Shown here piece by piece: positions 32,453 through 40,379 of a DNA stretch of 62,956 bases. Under the pieces are notes generated by a model. That model was not told where the DNA came from, searched no databases, and was given only the letters and a program-made list of their open reading frames with translations. The first letter of the stretch is position 1. Each line of letters starts with the position of its first letter. The stretch is from Planctomycetota bacterium (GTDB lineage: Bacteria > Planctomycetota > Phycisphaerae > Phycisphaerales > UBA1924): NCBI GenBank assembly GCA_963204725.1, contig CAUJHH010000059.1, positions 1 to 62,956 on the forward strand, read 5' to 3'. A program made the translations under genes and the position numbers.

Positions 32453-35400
32453 TCAGGGCGCGTTGCCCCGGACCGATTCGCGCAGATAGTCAAGGTCCCA
32501 GATCCCGACCCAAGGGTCTTGGCCGGCTGTAACGATCCCCGAGCCGTCGGGCTTCACGCGCACGCCAAAGACGAGCTTGTCGTGGCCCTTCAGCTTCGCC
32601 AGTTCGAGGCCGGACTCGAAATCGAGCACGAGCACATCCGACGACCGCCCCACGCAGAACAAGACCTTTCCCGATGGATGGAACGCGAGCTCGAAGGGAT
32701 CGCTCGGCAGATCCTCGATCACGCGCACGAGCTGGCCCGTGCTCGCATCCCAGATCCGTATCGTCCGGTCGTCGCTCCCCGAAAGGATCCATCTCTCATC
32801 GGGCGAAAACACGATCGCACGGACCGAGCTCCCATGACCGGTGAGGGTGCCCACGGCCAAGCCGGTTTGCAGATCACAGATCGTGATGGTGTGGTCGAAG
32901 TTCGCCGTCGCGAACCTCGTCCCATCCGGGCTGATGGCGACCTGCGGGATGCGTCCGTGTTCGATCGGGATCCGGATGATGCTCGGCGATGGCCCGATGC
33001 CGTCGACGACCATGGCCAAGCCCCGATCGTCGCCCGCCACGATCCTCCCGCCGTCGGGCGAGAAGCGTGCGCTCCACGTGGACGCAAGGTCGTCTGCGAG
33101 GGTCCAGAGCAACTCGCCGGTTTCCGCATCCCAAATCTTCAGGTTCCCATCCATCGCACGCTGATTGGTCACCATGCCGACCGTGAGAATCCATTTCCCA
33201 TCGGGCGAGTACTCGGTGGTGGTCACGATCCCGGTGTGCGCGGCGATCGTGCGGACGATCGCGCCCGTTTCCAGGTCGATGATCCGCACCACGCCCGCCG
33301 AGTCGCCGCACACCGCCCGCCGGCCGTCCGGTCGGATGCTCAGGCCGTGGACGCCCATAAAGCCGTGGGATTCGATCGGAGTCCTCGCCGGAAGGCGCGA
33401 GTCGCCGATGTCATAGAGAGAGACCTCGCCACCGGCCCCCGCAAGCAGGAGCGACCGGCCATCGGGCCCGAACGCGCTCGCGTACAGCACCGTCGGGAGC
33501 AGCAACGACCGAATCGGTTCGAGTCCGGGATAGAACCACAGCCACACCACCCCGTCGTTGCTCGCCGTGAGGAGTTTGTCGCCGCTCGGGGCGACCTCCG
33601 CGAGCCGCAGCGACGAGATGTGGCGCTGCACGATGCGGCACGGCTCATCACCCCGCCAGACGAGCAGGTTCTCGCCCAATTGGCCGATCACCATCTCCAC
33701 CCCCGGGCTCACAAAGCGCACGCCGAAACTCATGGTGGCGAAGGGGAAAGCAGGCGCGTAGAGCCGCCGGCCCTGCTCCACCCAGTCGCTTGTCGACCAG
33801 AAACACACGCCCCGCTTCTCCGGCTCGTCGAACGGGGCCGCCAGCACGGCGCTATCCGCCGAGAACACCACGGTGCTGAGATGGGTGCTCACACCGTCGC
33901 TCAACTCCACGATCCGCTCCAGCGTCATGCCGTCGAGCACGGTCGTCCTTCCCGAGAACTCGCGCGCCACGAGCAGCCGCCCGTCCGGGCTCAAGATCAA
34001 TGTCGGTTTCCGGGCCGATCGCTCGAACTGGACCGGACCTGCGAGCGGGGCGTGCGTCGCGACATCGAAGAGCCAAACCCCCTGATCGTCAGCGGTCACC
34101 AATCGGGTCCCGTCCGCTGATATCGCCGTGACCTCGGGCAAGCGGGGACCGAGCCACGCGGGTCCGCTCTCAAGCTCGGTGCCGTCGCGCGTCCATCTTG
34201 CGAACGCTCCCCTCGTCCCGACGCACCAGATCGATGCGCCGTCGGCGCCGAACCCGACCCCGCGCACCACGTCCGGGAAGTGCGCCCTCCAACGTCTTGG
34301 TTCTCTCGCGTACAGCTCCATCAGCGCCCAAGCCAGTTGGCGCGACGGCGCAGTCCCGCCGTAGCAGAGGTCTGGCGCACCCACGTCCAGCCCAACAGTC
34401 TCTGCCTCGCCCCACAGCAGACGCTCCGCCTCGCGCACCGAGCCCGCCGCGCTCAGAAGGCGTCCGCGCTGGATGATGCTCTCCGACAGAGCCGCTTCTG
34501 TGTCGCGCTTGGCCCGCCCGAGATCGCTCGCAAGGAGCGCGAGCCCCACCGTCGCGCCCACGATCGTCAGCAGCACCAGCGCCCCGGCGAGCGCCGCGAT
34601 CCGATGCCGGAACGCCAGCTTGCGCAGCACGTACATCGCGCTGTCGCGCCGCGCCGAGATCGGCCTCCCCTCCAGGTAGTCCTCGATGTCCGCCGCCAGC
34701 GCGGTCGCGCTCGAGTACCGGCGCGACGGCTGCTTCGCCAGACACTTCAGAACGATCGTCTCCACGTCCGAGGGCAACCGCTTCACATGGCGCGACGGGG
34801 GCGCCGGCTCGGTCGAGATCGCGTGCTGCGCCAGCACCCCGATCGGCCCTTCGCTCGGATAGGGGTGCTTGCCGGTCAGGAGCCGATAGAGAATGAGCCC
34901 CAGGGCGTAGACATCGGTCCGCGCGTTGATCGATGCCGGATCACCCGCGAGCTGCTCCGGCGACGCGAACGCGGGTGTGCCGACAAACTCCTGCGTCGCC
35001 GATACATCGCGCGACGGCTCCGCGGCACGGGCCAGGCCGAAGTCGAGCACGCGCGGATTGCCCGCGAGATCCACCAGGATGTTCGACGGCTTCAGGTCCC
35101 TGTGGATCACACCCGCCGTGTGCGCATGGCCGACGCCCGATGCAATCGCGCCCATCAGCCGCATCACCGCATCGACCCGCGCGCGATCGTGCTTGCCGGT
35201 GGTGCCGTAGTGGTCCTCGGCGTACCGATCCAGCGACGCGCCATCAACGAACTCCATCGCGACGTACGGGCTCCCGTCGACCGACTGGCCGGACTCGAAC
35301 ACCGACACGATGTTCGGATGGCGCAGCCGCGCCGCAATCTCGATCTCGCGCTCAAACCGCTGACGCTGCCGCTCGGTCGCGAATGTCCCCCCCAAGAGCA

Positions 35401-35722
35401 TCTTCACCGCCGCCGGCCGCTTGGTCGCAACCTGCACCGCGCGATACACGACGCCCTGCCCACCGCGGCTGATCTCTTCCAGCAACTCGAACCCGGGCAC
35501 GCTCCCTGCGGGCTGCCGCGTGCGCGGCGCGTGCTGCGAGGCATCCGCCGCCTCGCCGAGCGCTGTCGCCGCCAGACCGAGGAATCGCTGGTTCTCCCGG
35601 ATCTCGCCGATCGCGACGCGGCAGATCTCGCATCGCTCCACGTGCGACCGCTCCTCCGGAGAGGCGCGATCACGGATCGCGATGGCCTCGAGCGCGACGG
35701 GCGATGGACAGCCGTGGCCCAT
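32453..35722 (-). CDS. Serine/threonine protein kinase with WD40 propellers
   Basis: 1089 residues. The N-terminus holds a zinc-binding anti-sigma-type motif, H27-x3-C31-x2-C34 (HVERCEIC). A kinase domain spans ~78-345 (FELLEEISRGGQGVVYRAVQ, K107 in AVKML, HRDLKPSNIL, VLDFGLARA, SPEQLAG). One membrane helix (AALAGALVLLTIVGATVGLALLA) lies near 380-405. The C-terminal two thirds is WD40-like: weak blades first, clear ones near the end (FSPDERWILSGSDDRTIRIW, VKPDGSGIVTAGQDPWVGIW). Its ATG directly abuts the TGA of the ECF sigma gene, so translation is coupled. The zinc motif before the kinase suggests direct binding of that sigma factor: a fused anti-sigma/kinase. Regulon unknown. Confidence 0.9.
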   Translation of the reverse strand: MGHGCPSPVALEAIAIRDRASPEERSHVERCEICRVAIGEIRENQRFLGLAATALGEAADASQHAPRTRQPAGSVPGFELLEEISRGGQGVVYRAVQVATKRPAAVKMLLGGTFATERQRQRFEREIEIAARLRHPNIVSVFESGQSVDGSPYVAMEFVDGASLDRYAEDHYGTTGKHDRARVDAVMRLMGAIASGVGHAHTAGVIHRDLKPSNILVDLAGNPRVLDFGLARAAEPSRDVSATQEFVGTPAFASPEQLAGDPASINARTDVYALGLILYRLLTGKHPYPSEGPIGVLAQHAISTEPAPPSRHVKRLPSDVETIVLKCLAKQPSRRYSSATALAADIEDYLEGRPISARRDSAMYVLRKLAFRHRIAALAGALVLLTIVGATVGLALLASDLGRAKRDTEAALSESIIQRGRLLSAAGSVREAERLLWGEAETVGLDVGAPDLCYGGTAPSRQLAWALMELYAREPRRWRAHFPDVVRGVGFGADGASIWCVGTRGAFARWTRDGTELESGPAWLGPRLPEVTAISADGTRLVTADDQGVWLFDVATHAPLAGPVQFERSARKPTLILSPDGRLLVAREFSGRTTVLDGMTLERIVELSDGVSTHLSTVVFSADSAVLAAPFDEPEKRGVCFWSTSDWVEQGRRLYAPAFPFATMSFGVRFVSPGVEMVIGQLGENLLVWRGDEPCRIVQRHISSLRLAEVAPSGDKLLTASNDGVVWLWFYPGLEPIRSLLLPTVLYASAFGPDGRSLLLAGAGGEVSLYDIGDSRLPARTPIESHGFMGVHGLSIRPDGRRAVCGDSAGVVRIIDLETGAIVRTIAAHTGIVTTTEYSPDGKWILTVGMVTNQRAMDGNLKIWDAETGELLWTLADDLASTWSARFSPDGGRIVAGDDRGLAMVVDGIGPSPSIIRIPIEHGRIPQVAISPDGTRFATANFDHTITICDLQTGLAVGTLTGHGSSVRAIVFSPDERWILSGSDDRTIRIWDASTGQLVRVIEDLPSDPFELAFHPSGKVLFCVGRSSDVLVLDFESGLELAKLKGHDKLVFGVRVKPDGSGIVTAGQDPWVGIWDLDYLRESVRGNAP

Positions 35723-36334
35723 TCACTCGCCCTCGTCGTACGCGGCGGTGATGTCGGCAACGATCTCTCTCAGGCGCTTGGTCAGCCGGTTCTTGATCAC
35801 ATAGACCGAATCGACCTCGATGCCGCACTGGCTCGCGACCTCCTCCGCAGGCACGCCCCGCAGCGCAAAGAGCTCGAACGCCCGAAACGTGTGCTCCTCC
35901 ATCCGCGCCGAGCTCCGCAGCAAGGACATCGCCTCGTTGAGAATCGCGTGCTCGCGCTCGCGCCTCCAGACGATCGTCAGTTGCTGCGCGTCGGGAAGCT
36001 CGCCCGGCATCTGGCCGAGCATCGTGTCCCCGCCCGCACGCGCCCCGCCCCGGCCCTCTTTCCTGCGCATGCCCGAACCCACGTTCCGCGCGATACCGAT
36101 GAGCCAGGAACTCAGCCGCCCCTCGGACCGCTGGTACCGCCCGTCGTGGTAGCACCGTGCAAACTCCGCGAGCGACTGCTGCGCCAGTTCCGTCGCGTCC
36201 TCATGCCCGAACCCCAGCTTGCGCGCGAACGCGATCAGCACCGGCCGGTAGCGCGCATCAAACGCCGACCACGCCCCGAAATTGGCGGGGTCGCGCAGAT
36301 CCTCCATCATCCGAGTTGTCGTTCGCGTCAGCAC
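35723..36334 (-). CDS. ECF-type RNA polymerase sigma factor
   Basis: 203 residues, GTG start at 36334. Region 2: TRTTTRMMEDLRDPANFGAW, YRPVLIAFARKLGFGHEDAT, LAQQSLAEFARCYHDGRYQR, GRLSSWLIGIARN. Region 4: FRAFELFALRGVPAEEVASQ, DSVYVIKNRLTKRLREIVAD. The start keeps the TRTTxxxxLRDP lead that is characteristic of planctomycete ECF proteins; ATG at 36310 would remove it. The stop touches the start of the WD40-kinase with its HxxxCxxC motif, making a coupled sigma/anti-sigma-kinase pair. It is divergent from the S10 peptidase gene. Confidence 0.9.
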   Translation of the reverse strand: MLTRTTTRMMEDLRDPANFGAWSAFDARYRPVLIAFARKLGFGHEDATELAQQSLAEFARCYHDGRYQRSEGRLSSWLIGIARNVGSGMRRKEGRGGARAGGDTMLGQMPGELPDAQQLTIVWRREREHAILNEAMSLLRSSARMEEHTFRAFELFALRGVPAEEVASQCGIEVDSVYVIKNRLTKRLREIVADITAAYDEGE

Positions 36335-36404
36335 CGCAATTCCCCGGGACGAGTGGCCCGATCCTCACGGGATCATAACAGAATGTGTTGACGATCCATA
36401 GAGA

Positions 36405-36435
36405 TTGCCACTCGGGATCGACAACGCGGTATTCT
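36405..36435 (+). promoter_or_regulatory. Possible promoter of the S10 peptidase gene
   Basis: TTGCCA at 36405 and TATTCT at 36430 with a 19-base spacer resemble -35/-10 boxes, about 45 bases before the ATG at 36481. The surrounding stretch 36370-36440 is AT-richer than both flanking genes. Weak match, long spacer. Confidence 0.25.
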
Positions 36436-36480
36436 GCTCGCCCGGCGCCAGAACAGGCACCGGACCGAAGGAACCGCACC

Positions 36481-38061
36481 ATGTCGCTTGTCCAACTGTC
36501 GCTGTTCGGAAAGAAGTCGGCCCGGCAGACCGCCCGCCCGCTGCTCCTTTCGTGTCTCTTCGTTGGGCTCCTTTCACGCGCCGTGGCGCCCGCGCTCGCG
36601 GCAGAACCGGAGAAGAAAGAACCCGCCCTCCCCGTCGAGGTCACCCAGCCCGAGCCCATCGCCACCGAACACTCGATCACCATCGACGGACGCGAACTCA
36701 AGTACCGCGCCACCGCCGGCTACCTCACGCTCCCCACCGAAGAAGGCAAGCCCAGAGCGCACGTCTTCCATATCGCCTACACACTCCTTGATGGCGGCGA
36801 CTCGGGCGCTCCCGCGCCCGGCACACGCCCGGTCACCTTCGCCTTCAACGGCGGCCCCGGCTCATCCAGCGTCTGGCTCCACATGGGCGCGCTCGGGCCC
36901 GCCCGCGTCGGCGGCCTCGACGCCGAGGGCATGCCCCTCCCGCCCCCCTACACGTTCCGCGACAACCCTTCGACGTGGCTCCCGTTCACCGACCTGGTCT
37001 TCATCGACCCAGTCTCCACCGGATACAGCCGCGCCGCCGAGGGCGAGAGCCCGAAACAGTTCCACGGCCTCGAAGAGGACCTCCGCTCCGTCGGCGAGTT
37101 CATCCGTCTCTGGACCACACGCAACGACCGCTGGGGTTCCCCAAAGTACCTCGTCGGCGAGTCATATGGCACCACGCGCGCCGCGGGTCTCTCACTCCTG
37201 CTCCTCGGCGACTACGGCATGGCAATCAACGGCATCGTGCTCGTCTCGCCGGTGCTGGACTTCGGCAGCATCCGCGATCATCCCGGCAACGACCGCCCCT
37301 TCATCGGCATACTCCCGAGTCTCGCCCTCACGGCGTGGCACCACAAACGACTCGCGCCCGACCTCATGGCCGACTTCGATAAGCTCAAGGCCGACGTCGA
37401 GGCATTCGCCTCTGGCGAGTTCGCCGACGCGCTCGCCGCCGGAGATCGCCTCGATCCCGCCAAGCGGAAGGAAGTCATCGCCAAACTCTCCTCCTTCACC
37501 GGACTGCCCGAAGAGTTCATCGATCGCGCCAACCTGCGCATCTCCCTCGACTCCTTCTCCAAGCGCCTCATGCTCGACGACCGCCGCACCATCGGCCGTC
37601 TGGACAGCCGCTACGTCGGCATCGACGCGGACCAGGTCCGCGCGTCGTATGAGCACGACCCTTCGATGTCGGCGATCGTGCCGCCCTACACCGCCTGCTT
37701 CAACCAGTACATCCGCGAGTCGCTGAACTACACCTCAGACCTTCCCTACGAGATCCTCACCGGGCGCGTCCAACCGTGGTCCTACCAGGGCGAGCAGAAC
37801 CGCTACGCCAACGTCGCCACACGCCTCCGCGATGCGATGCACCGCTCAACCTCCATGCGCGTCCTCGTCGCGTGCGGCTACTACGACCTCGCCACGCCCT
37901 ACTTCGCCGCCGAAGATGTCGCCGCCCAGATGGGCCTTGACCCCGCCGTCCGCAAGAACATGACCTTCACCTACTACAAGTCCGGCCACATGATGTACGT
38001 GCGGGATGCGGACCTTGAGAAACTCACGAAGGACGCCGCGGCGTTCTATGGGGTGAAGTAG
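36481..38061 (+). CDS. Exported S10-family serine carboxypeptidase-like protein
   Basis: 526 residues; ATG 36481 with AAGGAA about 8 bases upstream, preferred over the longer frame. Signal peptide about 20-40 (LLLSCLFVGLLSRAVAPALA). Alpha/beta-hydrolase S10 hallmarks: FAFNGGPGSSSVWLHMGALG (oxyanion region), nucleophile Ser in VGESYGTTRAAGL, Asp in VACGYYDLATPY, His in KSGHMMYVRD. Serine carboxypeptidases cleave C-terminal residues at acidic pH; bacterial homologues are often periplasmic. All three catalytic residues are present, so an active enzyme is expected. It stands alone on the plus strand, convergent with a zinc-ribbon protein gene. Confidence 0.9.
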   Translation: MSLVQLSLFGKKSARQTARPLLLSCLFVGLLSRAVAPALAAEPEKKEPALPVEVTQPEPIATEHSITIDGRELKYRATAGYLTLPTEEGKPRAHVFHIAYTLLDGGDSGAPAPGTRPVTFAFNGGPGSSSVWLHMGALGPARVGGLDAEGMPLPPPYTFRDNPSTWLPFTDLVFIDPVSTGYSRAAEGESPKQFHGLEEDLRSVGEFIRLWTTRNDRWGSPKYLVGESYGTTRAAGLSLLLLGDYGMAINGIVLVSPVLDFGSIRDHPGNDRPFIGILPSLALTAWHHKRLAPDLMADFDKLKADVEAFASGEFADALAAGDRLDPAKRKEVIAKLSSFTGLPEEFIDRANLRISLDSFSKRLMLDDRRTIGRLDSRYVGIDADQVRASYEHDPSMSAIVPPYTACFNQYIRESLNYTSDLPYEILTGRVQPWSYQGEQNRYANVATRLRDAMHRSTSMRVLVACGYYDLATPYFAAEDVAAQMGLDPAVRKNMTFTYYKSGHMMYVRDADLEKLTKDAAAFYGVK

Positions 38062-38120
38062 CCAGACGAGGAGCGCCGATGTCCGATTGGGCGACTTGCC
38101 CCCTTGGACTTCGCACAGCT

Positions 38121-38795
38121 TCACTCTCTCGCCGAATCGGCGACGGTGCATGCCTGACCACACTCCGGGCATCGACGCTGGCCAGCGATCGGGTAGCCGC
38201 ACTTAGTGCAGAGAGAGCGGAAGCGTCGTCGTGCTCTCACGATGTGCCGTCGAGCAAAGAAGACGGCGTACACAATCGCAGCGAAGATGCTTGTATTCGT
38301 GATCACTCCTTGCCATATCGGCACATATGGCAGAACGATGAAGCTCAGCGTCGTTCCCGCGGCGTGGTACTGGAGCGAGTTTCGGAAGACAACTCCGCCA
38401 TCACACCGCAGCGTTCCGGGCGCTGCGCCGTACCACTCCGCGTACGCCTTGAAAGACTTCAGTGGCCATCCCGCAATCACCGTCCTGCTCGGCATCATCA
38501 TGCCTGCAGAGACAAGAGTGGGCGCGGGCACCGCCGCGACTGGAGCTTCAGTCTGGAATGTGCTGCTCGGAGCGAACACGCTCACCTTCTGTGAGTTCGC
38601 GACAGCAGCGCCAAGGAGCGAGACTTCGTCCGGCTCGAATGGCGCGTAGTTGCCATGGTTCACAGATACGGGGAATCTGGCGACAGGCCGGTTGATCAAC
38701 ACTTCGCTTCGAAGAGCGTCGAGCGCGGAAACGAGAAGGTTCAGGCCGATCGCCAGTGCGGCGATCGTGAGGATTGTTCGCGTTCCACGTTTCAT
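38121..38795 (-). CDS. Membrane protein with C-terminal zinc ribbon
   Basis: 224 residues, ATG 38795. An N-terminal helix (ILTIAALAIGLNLLVSALDAL), an exported-looking middle (~30-150, VAAVPAPTLVSAG...), a second helix (VITNTSIFAAIVYAVFFA, near 165-183), then a basic stretch (RRHIVRARRRFRSL) and a zinc ribbon CTKCGYPIAGQRRCPECG. The ribbon on the cytosolic tail is shared with four other proteins of the window. Codons are less GC-biased than in the neighbours. No family recognised; a ribbon that binds a partner or nucleic acid at the membrane is speculation. Confidence 0.6.
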   Translation of the reverse strand: MKRGTRTILTIAALAIGLNLLVSALDALRSEVLINRPVARFPVSVNHGNYAPFEPDEVSLLGAAVANSQKVSVFAPSSTFQTEAPVAAVPAPTLVSAGMMMPSRTVIAGWPLKSFKAYAEWYGAAPGTLRCDGGVVFRNSLQYHAAGTTLSFIVLPYVPIWQGVITNTSIFAAIVYAVFFARRHIVRARRRFRSLCTKCGYPIAGQRRCPECGQACTVADSARE

Positions 38796-38891
38796 CCTCG
38801 AAGTCTAACGGGCAACGTCGGATGAAAGAAGCGTTGCGCGACACGCCGAGGCGTTTGGGCAAGATCGCAGCACAGCGGTCTACCCTCCACC

Positions 38892-40163
38892 ATGACAACC
38901 CCGACCCCCCGCGGCCCCGCCAGCTCGTCCATCTCCACCGAGACCCTCCGCCAGATGATCCGGCGCGAGCTGCCGGAACTCACCGCCATCCGCCACGACC
39001 TCCACACCCACCCCGAGCTTGGCTTCGAAGAACAACGCACCAGCCGCATCATCCAGCGCGAGCTCGCCGCACTCGGCATCCCCTTCAAATCGAGCGTCGG
39101 AGGCCCGGAACCAAGCACCGGCACCGGCGTCATCGGCGTCATACCCGCATCCCCCGCAACATCGACCGAAGCCATCGGCCTCCGCGCCGACATCGACGCA
39201 CTCCCCATCACCGAAGAGACCGGCAAGCCCTACGCCTCGCGAACGCCCGGCACCATGCACGCCTGCGGCCACGACGGCCACACCACCATCCTCCTCGGCA
39301 CCGCACGCGTCCTCTCCAAACTCCACGATCGCCCGCGCACCGTCCGCCTCGTCTTTCAGCCCGCCGAAGAAGGCGGCGCGGGGGGGGAGAAGATGTGCCG
39401 CGACGGCGCGATCGACGGACCCATCGATGGCGCAGGCCCCGCCGGCACGCAGCCGATCTCACGCATCTTCGGGCTCCACGGCTGGCCACAGCTCCCCGTC
39501 GGCGCGATCTCCACCAAACCCGGCCCGCTCCTCGCGTCAACCGACGATTTCGAGGCGACGATCGAGGGCGTGCAGGCGCACGGCGCGTTCCCGCACCTGG
39601 GCACCGACACCATCCTCGCGATGTCGCAGGCGATCGTCTCCCTCCAGCAGATCGTCTCGCGCAACGTCTCCCCCTTTGAGCCCGTCGTCGTCACCACCGG
39701 CCAGGCACGCGCCGGCGTCGCCAACAACGTCCTCCCTCGCACCGCCGTCTTCAGCGGCACGGTCCGCACGCTCACGCCCGAATCGCGCGAGCGCTGCCGC
39801 GAACGCTTGATCGAGATCATCGACGCCACCGCCCGCGCCCACGGCTGCCGCGCCACGGTCCGCTGGACCGAGGGCTACCCCGCGACGATCAACGACGCCG
39901 CGTTGACCTCACGCGTACTCGACACCGCCCGCGCCGCCTTCGGTGCGCCACGCGTCTCCGTCGCGCCCAGCCCCTCGATGGGCGGCGAGGATTTTTCCTA
40001 CTACGGCCAGCACGTCCCCGCCTGCTTCTTCCTGCTCGGCCTCTGCCCGCCGGGGCTGGACCCGCTCGGCGTGCCGCAACTCCACCAATCCACGTTCGAC
40101 TTCAACGATGAGGCGCTCGAAGCCGGTATCGAGATGATGGTGAGGTTGGCGCTCGAGGGATAA
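38892..40163 (+). CDS. M20D-family amidohydrolase
   Basis: 423 residues. M20 peptidase/amidohydrolase signature: RHDLHTHPELGFEE (35-48), GLRADIDALPITEETG (97-112), MHACGHDGHTT with metal ligands C125 and H127, and FQPAEEGGAG with E159/E160. The dimerisation domain starts near 210 (STDDFEATIEGVQAHGAFPH), and the terminal histidine lies in VPQLHQSTFDF. It belongs with N-acyl-L-amino-acid amidohydrolases/hippurate hydrolases (co-catalytic Mn or Zn site); the exact substrate cannot be told. A short loop insert (DGPIDGAGPAGTQPIS) sits near 176-191. It precedes clpB by 216 bases. Confidence 0.92.
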   Translation: MTTPTPRGPASSSISTETLRQMIRRELPELTAIRHDLHTHPELGFEEQRTSRIIQRELAALGIPFKSSVGGPEPSTGTGVIGVIPASPATSTEAIGLRADIDALPITEETGKPYASRTPGTMHACGHDGHTTILLGTARVLSKLHDRPRTVRLVFQPAEEGGAGGEKMCRDGAIDGPIDGAGPAGTQPISRIFGLHGWPQLPVGAISTKPGPLLASTDDFEATIEGVQAHGAFPHLGTDTILAMSQAIVSLQQIVSRNVSPFEPVVVTTGQARAGVANNVLPRTAVFSGTVRTLTPESRERCRERLIEIIDATARAHGCRATVRWTEGYPATINDAALTSRVLDTARAAFGAPRVSVAPSPSMGGEDFSYYGQHVPACFFLLGLCPPGLDPLGVPQLHQSTFDFNDEALEAGIEMMVRLALEG

Positions 40164-40379
40164 CGGGGCCGTTGGCGCAATCGATTGCTGAGACGCGGTT
40201 GCCATTTCGGCAGTCCGCTGCCACGCACGGCATGAAGCAGGCGTGAAACCGCCCCAATTGGGTTGCCATCATCGCCCCACGCGCCATGATGAACATGGCC
40301 GCTTCTGGCGCGCCGCTTGCACATGCACCCTCGCCCGGCCCGCGCCCACGCGCCTCCCTCCGGAAGAAGGAATCCGTCC

